Shown here piece after piece: positions 1 to 6,191 of a stretch of 10,327 bases of DNA. This DNA is from JBLHKW01 sp047618565 (GTDB taxonomy: Bacteria > Planctomycetota > UBA1135 > GCA-002686595). A program made the translations under genes and the position numbers. The stretch spans positions 1 to 10,327 of the forward strand of contig JBLHKW010000169.1 in the NCBI GenBank assembly GCA_047618565.1, given 5' to 3'. A model generated the notes under the pieces. That model was not told the DNA's origin. It was given only the letters and a program-made list of their open reading frames with translations, and ran no database searches. How positions within the stretch are numbered: the first letter of the stretch is position 1; the number at the start of each line of letters is the position of its first letter.

Positions 1-143
1 CACCGCATGCGCGCCTCATCGGCAGCATGGGAGTCCCCGCAGAGCACGCAGACGAGCCGTAGCCTGGCCAGTGTCGACATGCCCCAACGATACGCCGAAC
101 GCAGGACAAAGGAAGCGGTGGCGCGACAGCCCGGGCCGGGAAT

Positions 144-1223
144 GTGGTTACCCTGTGCTCCCCCACCAGGACCAAGCGCCTCCTCATTTCCCTCGCTGCC
201 TTGGCCCTCGTGCTCGTCGTCTGCGACGTGCTGCTGGGGGCCTTGCTGATCGAAGAGGGGCTCTACAAGGGCCGCCGGCTGCCGCCCTTCGGCACATGGT
301 CCGGGACCCTGGAGGCGCAGCGCGTGGCTGGAGAGCTCGCATCGCCCGACGTCGACGCGCCCGTGCGCTTCAACGACTTCCACCCCTATCTGGGTTGGAG
401 CAACTCACCGGGTGAATACCACCGTAAGGGGGTCAAGCACTTCAATTCCATCGGCGCGCGCGGCTCGCGCGAGTACGCCCCGGTGGCACCCGAGGGTGTA
501 CAGCGCATCGCCTGTTTTGGCGAATCGTTCACCTTCGGGTCGGACATGAAGGACGGCGACGACTGGCCCGCGCAGCTCGATCCGCAGGTCGAGGCCATCG
601 ACATGGGAGTGGGAGGATACGGGACGGACCAGGCGCTTCTGCGCTTCCGGCGCGAAGGTACAAACCTCAGTGCCCACACCGTGGCCATCGGCTTGATGCT
701 GGAGCACATCGGACGCAACGTGAACCGCGACCGGAAGGTCTTCTATCCCCAGACCGTGAAGGTGAAGCCGCGCTTCGTGCTCGAGGGGAATGACCTGCGG
801 CTCCTGCCGTTGCCCTTCGAAACGCGCCGCGCCGCAATTCAGGCCGCCGTCGACGGATCGATCCGCGAGCTCCTGAGCGAGGGCGAGTACTGGGCGGGCG
901 ACGACCCCTTGGTCCCGTTCTCGAACATCGCCCGCATACTCGCCTGTAACCGAGCCTGGGCCAGACGCGACACGGCGGAGCTCTGGCGAGACCCCGAAGG
1001 CGAGCCTTTCCGAGTCACGCTCGCGATCCTCGAGACCTTTTGCCGGGAAGCACTCGCCTCGGGCGCGCAGCGGGCCGTGGTTCTGATATTTCCCGCCAAG
1101 CAGGATCTGCTGCACCTCGCCAGTACGGGCGTCCCTTACTGGCGCGCCCGTACTGGATGCCCTGGAGCAACGCAGAATTCCCTATCTCGACCTGTGCCCG
1201 GACCTGCTGCAGTACGAACGTGA
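144..1223 (+). CDS. Membrane-anchored SGNH/GDSL-type hydrolase (AlgX-like), frameshifted near its C-terminus
   Basis: Probable SGNH-fold esterase or O-acetyltransferase, perhaps acting on extracellular polysaccharide. Seen: a basic N-terminus (TRTKR) then one hydrophobic segment (about residues 13-35), which anchors the protein and places the rest outside the cytoplasm. Block I is CFGESFTFG with nucleophile candidate Ser128. A Gly-rich block II, DMGVGGYGTDQ, follows, then EHIGRN where a block III Asn would lie. The frame carrying these motifs ends at 1223 with about 25 residues of unrelated sequence after YWRA; the true C-terminus lies in another frame (1150-1314). Removing one C from the CCC at 1147-1149 would give a protein of about 389 residues. 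The start is a GTG with no clear Shine-Dalgarno; it is chosen because an in-frame TAG at 60-62 is followed by no better start. AlgX/AlgJ-type genes often follow MBOAT acyltransferase genes, but the upstream gene is outside the window. The fold is fairly sure, the substrate unknown. Confidence 0.75.
   Translation: MVTLCSPTRTKRLLISLAALALVLVVCDVLLGALLIEEGLYKGRRLPPFGTWSGTLEAQRVAGELASPDVDAPVRFNDFHPYLGWSNSPGEYHRKGVKHFNSIGARGSREYAPVAPEGVQRIACFGESFTFGSDMKDGDDWPAQLDPQVEAIDMGVGGYGTDQALLRFRREGTNLSAHTVAIGLMLEHIGRNVNRDRKVFYPQTVKVKPRFVLEGNDLRLLPLPFETRRAAIQAAVDGSIRELLSEGEYWAGDDPLVPFSNIARILACNRAWARRDTAELWRDPEGEPFRVTLAILETFCREALASGAQRAVVLIFPAKQDLLHLASTGVPYWRARTGCPGATQNSLSRPVPGPAAVRT
1120..1156. repeat. Perfect 12-bp inverted repeat spanning the SGNH frameshift
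   Basis: CCAGTACGGGCG at 1120-1131 is the exact reverse complement of CGCCCGTACTGG at 1145-1156, leaving a 13-base loop. The CCC where one base seems to have been added lies in the right arm (1147-1149) and faces the GGG of the left arm. The hairpin is inside coding sequence, so it is unlikely to be a terminator. Confidence 0.8.
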
Positions 1224-1314
1224 CCACGAAACGAAGGCCCACAAGGTGGCGCACCTCACACGGCGCGGCAATGGAGTCGTCGCCGCACGGATTCTGAAGT
1301 GGCTCATGCCGTGA
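1150..1314 (+). pseudogene. Out-of-frame C-terminal end of the SGNH hydrolase
   Basis: This frame has no start codon of its own but reads as the natural end of the gene at 144: it runs from VLDALEQRRIPYLDLCPDLL to HLTRRGNGVVAARILKWLMP and a TGA. In SGNH enzymes of this type, a short strand ending in LDL followed by an H-x-T/S-x-x-G-N segment carries the catalytic His; here the His codon is at 1252-1254. The usual Asp three residues earlier is a Lys, so a full catalytic triad is not obvious even after repair. The shift from the upstream frame corresponds to one extra base, most simply in the CCC at 1147-1149. Either the gene is a recent pseudogene with most of its enzyme left, or the extra base is a sequencing or assembly error. 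Confidence 0.75.
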
Positions 1315-1340
1315 CGAGCTGACCCTGCCGGGTTAGCAGC

Positions 1341-1489
1341 CCGTGGTGAAAGTCACGACCCGCTCAAATCCGCCAGGCTCCGCCCTGGCGGCGTTGCGCT
1401 TCCTCCGAGTATCCACGAATACGCGTCGTCAGCGCGCCTTGCCAGATCGAATCCTGACGGCTTCGAGCCCGCCGTGACTTTCACCACGG
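1341..1489. repeat. 149-bp palindromic intergenic element (REP/MITE-like)
   Basis: The ends are a perfect 17-bp inverted repeat: CCGTGGTGAAAGTCACG at 1341-1357 against CGTGACTTTCACCACGG at 1473-1489. The symmetry goes on inward without gaps: 1358-1389 pairs with 1441-1472 at 22 of 32 positions, so the 49-base arms match at 39 positions. After a one-base offset the centre keeps GCGCT/AGCGC (1396-1400 with 1431-1435) and GTAT/ATAC (1409-1412 with 1419-1422) around a CCACGA loop. A competing local hairpin, CCGCCAGG/CCTGGCGG, sits at 1370-1377 and 1384-1391. No transposase or coding sequence is inside. It fills the gap between two convergent genes and stops 4 bases from the CHAT stop codon. It could be a dispersed palindromic repeat, a mobile remnant, or a large bidirectional 3'-end structure. 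It lacks the T-run of a canonical intrinsic terminator. Confidence 0.85.
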
Positions 1490-1493
1490 CCTG

Positions 1494-4484
1494 TTATCGA
1501 GCAGGGATGCACACGCTGGTGTCACCGAAGCCTGCGAATGAGGCCCAGGCGAACGGGTGCGGAGACACCAGCAAGCGCTCGCGCTGGGCGGCGCTGATTG
1601 CCGCACGCGCGTCGGCACCGGCCGCCAGGTGATCGTAGAAACACCCCATGAACGCGGCGCAATCCGCGTCCGCGACCGGCCACAGACTGGACACGACACA
1701 ACGCGTGCCAGCTCCCAGGAAGGCCCGGTTCAGGCCGAAGACTTCCTCGCCGGGTGTGTGCCCGAGCCGACCGGTCTCGCATCCGCTGAGGTTCACGAGC
1801 TCGAATTGCAAGCTCAGTCGCGCGACGTCATGCGCCGTCAAGAACGAGGAGCCAAGGCGTAGGCCCGAAAAGACCGGGTGTTCCGGGCGAAAGGCGCCGT
1901 GCGCACTCACGTGCAAGAGGCCGCCCTTGGGCGCCGCCTCTTCCAGCCGCGCGCGCAGGTCTGTCGAATCCAACGAATGCGCCTGGTCGGGGTAACGCTG
2001 CAGGATCGCTCGGACTTCCTGAGCGATCGCAGGCAGAGACTGCTCGTCACAAGCGACCACCGTAACCTGTCCCCGATCGACCGATGGCCGCGTTTGACGC
2101 GCCTTGAGCAGCTGGTATCCGCTCAGGGCGTAGCCCACATCATGGGTAGCAATCAGTGGTTGACCCTCGAGCCGCAGCGCATGCAGGGGCAGGCCGTGCA
2201 AGGCTCCATAGGGAACGAGCACGAGCTTCGTGCAGCCGGCAAGCGCATGCCTGAGGGGGCCGAGAACCAGCTCGCCGAGCTCATCCAGAATCCCGTTCAC
2301 CGAACGCAACAGCCGGTCTTGATGCCGCGCCTGGTACTCCGGCCCAAGCTCGAACTTGTGCATCTGAAAGAAGAGTCGGTCGCCGAGCTCACGCAGTTGA
2401 CGGTCGTCGACACTCAGTGGATACGCGCACACGCCCTTGCTGTTGACGAGCAACGCGTATGCCTCGTCCTCCACGACAACCCAGGTGATGAATGCCTCGT
2501 CTGTCGCAAGTCTCTCAGCGATATGAGGCGCGATCGGCTCACCGCTGCCACCGCTAGGCAGCTGCCGATCGACCGAACGCCCGAGGCGCGCGACCTCCTT
2601 CTGCAGCTCGAGAATATCCGCGTCGGTAACCGCGCCACCCTTGACCTCACGATCCCCGGCCGCAGGCCCCAGCTGCTCGTCGAGCTGGCGACCGAGTAAC
2701 CAGTCGAGCCGTTCCCTGGCACGTCGGAACTCCTCACCGGGGAGAGAGCCGTCACGCTCCTCGCGCAGGCTGCGCAGCCGGCCGCGCTCGAGCACCTCGA
2801 ATGCATCCGCGTGAGATCCGTCGTCAGCCGCCAGCAGTAGTGCGAGACGTGCGAAGGCATCGTGTCGGGTGCGGAAGAACGCGATCCGAACGTCCGTCCC
2901 GGGCACGTTGGACCAGGTGCTCTCGATGGCCTTGACGGCCAACCGCAAGGCCGCGATGGCTCCGGCCCGATTCCCCTCCACATGACAGACCTCGGCCAGC
3001 AGCATGCGCCGCTCCAGGGTCACGAGCGCATCGAGTCCGGCGCGCTCGTCCTGTCCATGGTCCAGGCTCGCGACCTCCGATCGCGCCGCCCTCGAATCAC
3101 CGCGCGCCAGGTGCAGGCGCGCCAGGGCCACCGTCGCGAGGTCGCTCCAGAGCTGCAGTCCCTGTTCCTCCAGGGCGCTGCGAGCAGAATGCAACCGCTC
3201 GAGCGCCCCATCCCCCGGCAGCTCGGGCGACCCAGGCCGGGCCTCGAGCTCGACGACACTGCGGTGGATGTCGAGCACCGCCGGCCAGGCGCGATTGCCG
3301 AGCCTCGTGAGGATTTCACGGGCCGTGGTCATCGCGTCCAACGCCGACTGGCGCTCACCAAGCCGCGCATAGGCCAGCCCGGCGAAGAGCGAGCTCTTGG
3401 CGAACTCGTAGTCCATGTCCAGCGCTTCGAATCCACGCATGGCACTTCGAGCGTGCTCCGCAGCGTCCCGGCAGGCATCGATGCGGTAGTAGATCTCTGC
3501 CAGGTCCAGATCGCACATGGGTCCACCCGAGGGCTTCCCGCAGTCCGCATAGAGTTCGCGCGCGTTCTCAAGGTCCCGGATGGCCTGGCCAAAGCGGCCG
3601 CGGCGCGCCTCGAGGTAGGCGAGCATGTAGTCGCAGTCGGCCGTGTGAACCCGCATGCCCTTGGCGTGGAAGACGAGTCGTGAAGCGAGGAAGGCCCCGC
3701 GTGCCTCTGGCACGGCGTTGGCGTTCGTCTCGACCACCCCGAGGTTGTAGCCCGCCACGGCCAGGGAGAGTTCATCCTCCAGCTCCGTGAAGCGTCGACA
3801 AGCCTCGCCGTAATGGGCACGCGCCGCGGGATAGTCGTCCAGCCTGACAAACACGTTTCCGAGGTTGGCCTCGAGCTGTGCCAGCAGGCGCGGCTCATGC
3901 AAGCGTTCGAAGATCTCGCGCGCGGTGTCGGCACTCAACATGGCCTGGTCGACGTCGCCGGACATCTGGTACACGTCCACAAGACTGCGGTGCACGCGAC
4001 CTAGCTCGATCTCGTCCCCATCTTCGGTGTGCAATCGAGCCGCCTCGAGGTAGTCCCCGAGCGCCTCGACCGCACGCCCGTTGGCGTGCTTGGCCATCGC
4101 TCGGCCTCTTGCAGCAACCGCCTGCACAGCGGGCGTCGATTGCGCTGCACGGTGCAGCACGTCGGCGGCGACGAGCGCGTGCGGCGGATCCGACCGGATG
4201 AGTCCATCCACCTCGGACTTCAACGCCGCGGCGATCCGCACCCGCTCGTCATCATCGAGCGCCTCGAAATCCGCCCAGGACCCAGCGGCGCCCGCATCGA
4301 GGGTCAGCCGCTCGATCCAGTACTCCACCGGACGGCCTTTGGCCTGTTTCCCTGCACGGTCAGTCACTGCTACGAGGTCTCCTTGCACTTCCCAGTAGGT
4401 CGGGTTCGTCCCGCAAGCTTCGAGTGCCCACCGGCGCGGATCAGCCCGTTCCGGCCCCGGGTGCCGGTCGATGCGGGCACCCAT
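1494..4484 (-). CDS. TPR-CHAT protein, caspase/separase-like cysteine protease
   Basis: Predicted cytoplasmic clan CD cysteine protease with a helical repeat sensor. Seen: no signal peptide or membrane segment; TPR-like helix pairs over about residues 120-400 and again further on; a helical linker containing AFEVLERGRLRSL; and a C-terminal CHAT domain from about residue 690. The dyad is present: His862 in LLHVSAHGAF and Cys902 in VNLSGCETGR. The usual downstream block GAGTRCVVSSLWPVADADCA and the terminal FAWASFAGFGD are also intact. Known of the family: CHAT (caspase HetF associated with TPRs) domains cleave partner proteins, as in the type III-E CRISPR TPR-CHAT. No partner is recognisable here. 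Start: ATG at 4484 is the first in the frame, but GTG at 4367 (residue 40) has AAGGAG 11 bases upstream, and residues 1-39 look poorly conserved in character, so the shorter form is quite possible. It converges on the SGNH gene and has no operon partner. Confidence 0.9.
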   Translation of the reverse strand: MGARIDRHPGPERADPRRWALEACGTNPTYWEVQGDLVAVTDRAGKQAKGRPVEYWIERLTLDAGAAGSWADFEALDDDERVRIAAALKSEVDGLIRSDPPHALVAADVLHRAAQSTPAVQAVAARGRAMAKHANGRAVEALGDYLEAARLHTEDGDEIELGRVHRSLVDVYQMSGDVDQAMLSADTAREIFERLHEPRLLAQLEANLGNVFVRLDDYPAARAHYGEACRRFTELEDELSLAVAGYNLGVVETNANAVPEARGAFLASRLVFHAKGMRVHTADCDYMLAYLEARRGRFGQAIRDLENARELYADCGKPSGGPMCDLDLAEIYYRIDACRDAAEHARSAMRGFEALDMDYEFAKSSLFAGLAYARLGERQSALDAMTTAREILTRLGNRAWPAVLDIHRSVVELEARPGSPELPGDGALERLHSARSALEEQGLQLWSDLATVALARLHLARGDSRAARSEVASLDHGQDERAGLDALVTLERRMLLAEVCHVEGNRAGAIAALRLAVKAIESTWSNVPGTDVRIAFFRTRHDAFARLALLLAADDGSHADAFEVLERGRLRSLREERDGSLPGEEFRRARERLDWLLGRQLDEQLGPAAGDREVKGGAVTDADILELQKEVARLGRSVDRQLPSGGSGEPIAPHIAERLATDEAFITWVVVEDEAYALLVNSKGVCAYPLSVDDRQLRELGDRLFFQMHKFELGPEYQARHQDRLLRSVNGILDELGELVLGPLRHALAGCTKLVLVPYGALHGLPLHALRLEGQPLIATHDVGYALSGYQLLKARQTRPSVDRGQVTVVACDEQSLPAIAQEVRAILQRYPDQAHSLDSTDLRARLEEAAPKGGLLHVSAHGAFRPEHPVFSGLRLGSSFLTAHDVARLSLQFELVNLSGCETGRLGHTPGEEVFGLNRAFLGAGTRCVVSSLWPVADADCAAFMGCFYDHLAAGADARAAISAAQRERLLVSPHPFAWASFAGFGDTSVCIPAR
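4379..4384 (-). promoter_or_regulatory. Ribosome binding site for the alternative CHAT start at 4367
   Basis: Read on the minus strand this is AAGGAG, followed after 11 bases by GTG (4367-4365) in the CHAT frame. The spacing is slightly long, but the motif is much better than anything before the ATG at 4484, where only an AGG touches the start. Using it gives a protein of 957 residues beginning with TDRAGKQAKGRPVEYW after the initiator, and a leader of 200 bases after the S41 remnant. Confidence 0.4.
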
Positions 4485-4567
4485 CCTGCGGGCTGCCCGG
4501 GGGCCCGTCTACAGCTTCCACCGGATCTGTCGCGGAGTTTCGCCGGTGCGCGCAGATCCCACCGCAG

Positions 4568-4848
4568 TCAATGCTCCCTGTCACCTGGTTTGAACTCGAG
4601 CGCCCGTTCCGGAACTCGATCCGTACCACTGAACGGGTCCTCCGATGCGATCTCTACGAGCACGTCCGACTGCATCGCCGGCGGATCCTCCTCGAGTAGC
4701 CGGAAGTACTTCGTCGAGCAGGACACCGAGAGGCCCGAGTTCGGGAGCCGGAAGCTGCGCAGCTCTCCGTAGCTGTCCGGCTTGCCGCCCGTCGCCTCGC
4801 CGATGAGGGTGCGGCAGGCGCTAGTCGCTCGTTGACAAAGAACGTGTC
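4568..4848 (-). pseudogene. C-terminal remnant of an S41-type (tail-specific-like) peptidase
   Basis: The frame reads TSACRTLIGEATGGKPDSYGE, then LRSFRLPNSGLSVSCSTKYFRLL, then a short acidic tail with SDVLVEIASEDPFSGTDRVPERALEF and a TGA at 4568. This follows, in order, the end of S41 peptidases: a GE-x-T-G-G-x-P loop, an LPNSG strand pair with ST-x-Y-F, then a (P)D-V-x-V segment and an (R)D helix at the C-terminus. The PDZ region, the rest of the protease core and the catalytic Ser/Lys are missing. Homology seems to begin only about 15 bases after the stop of the solenoid lipoprotein gene. The open frame extends to 4903, but that part overlaps the lipoprotein gene, has no good start or ribosome binding site and does not resemble S41. 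I read it as what a deletion left of a third gene in the minus-strand unit. A translated 90-residue fragment is possible but unlikely to be a protease. Confidence 0.65.
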
Positions 4849-4863
4849 CCGCTGCCCCAAGCC

Positions 4864-6111
4864 TCAGAAGCGCATGTTGATCAAGGGCAACCAGCGCAGC
4901 CACTTGGGATTGTCTCCCACATGGTTCAGCAGCCCGATCTGAATCCCACGCAGCTCGCTCGCGTAGTTGAACAGGCCGATCGACATGCCGGTCTGGCGGC
5001 CGCTCACACCGTTGTAGGCTGCGACCGCAAGCCCGTTCATATCGTGGGAACGTGTCACGAGCCCGGCGACGGCAAGCCCGCTGATGCTGTTGGCCTGCAC
5101 CCGGTAACCGGCCAGCATGATACCGCTCGCCCGAGAATGCCTGTCTCCGTCCGGCGCGCCGTCCGGCAACAGGTTGCGGAACTTGAGGTCCCCGGAAGCG
5201 ACCGCAAGTCCGCCGATGCCGATGCCGTTGAGCTCGTCGCCAAACTGTGTCGCCAACCCGCTCACGCCAATCCCGCGCAGTCCACCTTCCGCGACGGTCG
5301 CGAGCCCCGCCAGACTGATGCCTTCCATCTGGCCCCCGGTAATCACCGCGAGCCCGGCGATGTTCACTCCGCGCATGCTCGGTTCAGCAGCCGGCCGCGC
5401 GGGCCCGTCCGACAGCTCGCCCAGCACCTGCCCCATTCGCCCAGCCTCATTGACCACGGCCAGTCCAGCCACGTTGATCCCCGTCGTGGCGCCGCCGGAC
5501 ACCACCGCCAGGCCGGCCGCATGCACACCGCTCAGCGACGAGGTCGTGACGACCGCCAGGCCACCCACGCCGATGCCCTCCATGGAGTCGTCGGCCACCA
5601 GGGCGAGCCCACCCAGCGCGATGCCGTCCTGGGTTCCGGCGCTCACGGCGGCCAGGCCACCCAGCTGCAGACCCACCATCGACTTCTCGGACACGGTCGC
5701 CAGGAGTCCCACCGCGATGCCGTTGGTCTCGGCGGCCACCGGAGCGATACCGAGGGCCACACCGTCGAGACGCTCGACCGCCGGACTCAGGGGCGACCAG
5801 AGCGTCAGGTTCACGCCCTGGATGTGTTCCACTCCATGGTCCCTGGCGTTGATCCGCAGACCCCGCCAGTTACGGGAGTTGCCGAACGAGATCCCCGCGC
5901 CCCTGTAGCCCAGATCCAGGCTCGGATAGGAGGCCTGGTGTTCGCTCTCGGCCACCTGGTCGCCATCCGCCACCTCCGTAACGGGGCGTTCATCGTCCGA
6001 CGCAACAGCGTCCTGCGTGGGCGCCCTGCCCGGACCCGCGCAGGCGTGCAGGGCCAGGACCAGGGAAAGGAAAACGGGACGCGGGCGGATCCGGAGGAAG
6101 GGACTGTTCAT
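4864..6111 (-). CDS. Solenoid surface lipoprotein with 16-residue Gly-rich repeats (LA_2272-like)
   Basis: Predicted lipoprotein of 415 residues. The N-terminus has Arg at 7, 9 and 11, a hydrophobic core VFLSLVLAL and an LHAC lipobox with Cys24, followed by an acidic linker to about residue 60. Residues 93-398 are tandem rungs of the form GLAVVxxxxxxGIxVA. Those beginning at 152, 168, 184, 200, 253, 269 and 285 are exactly 16 residues long; rungs from 335 shorten to 15 and 14. Two rungs are interrupted, at about 221-248 and 305-328. The end, GIQIGLLNHVGDNPKWLRWLPLINMRF, resembles the closing motif of LA_2272-type surface repeat proteins as I remember them. A beta-solenoid fold is inferred; function is unknown. 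The frame is open to a GTG at 6183, 8 bases from the carboxypeptidase stop. I prefer ATG at 6111 because it begins the lipoprotein signal. Probably co-transcribed with the carboxypeptidase gene. Confidence 0.8.
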   Translation of the reverse strand: MNSPFLRIRPRPVFLSLVLALHACAGPGRAPTQDAVASDDERPVTEVADGDQVAESEHQASYPSLDLGYRGAGISFGNSRNWRGLRINARDHGVEHIQGVNLTLWSPLSPAVERLDGVALGIAPVAAETNGIAVGLLATVSEKSMVGLQLGGLAAVSAGTQDGIALGGLALVADDSMEGIGVGGLAVVTTSSLSGVHAAGLAVVSGGATTGINVAGLAVVNEAGRMGQVLGELSDGPARPAAEPSMRGVNIAGLAVITGGQMEGISLAGLATVAEGGLRGIGVSGLATQFGDELNGIGIGGLAVASGDLKFRNLLPDGAPDGDRHSRASGIMLAGYRVQANSISGLAVAGLVTRSHDMNGLAVAAYNGVSGRQTGMSIGLFNYASELRGIQIGLLNHVGDNPKWLRWLPLINMRF

Positions 6112-6191
6112 CTCACGAAATGCGTGGGCACCTGCGCGGTATTTTCGATGGAAACGGGGCTCCGGGAGCTCCCTGACTGGCACCGGAGATT

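Noticed and set aside
3..62. A frame reading PHARLIGSMGVPAEHADEP then TAG, possible end of an upstream gene
   Set aside because: Only 19 codons, all frames here are GC-rich, and no family signature is visible. It remains possible.
1494..4484. Link of the CHAT protein to a type III-E CRISPR (Craspase) system
   Set aside because: No Cas7-11 gene, CRISPR array or Csx30-like target is in the window, so only the fold is shared.
4523..4559. GGATCTG/CAGATCC 7-bp inverted repeat with a 23-base loop after the S41 remnant
   Set aside because: Short stem, long loop and no T-run; could arise by chance and does not support a terminator call.
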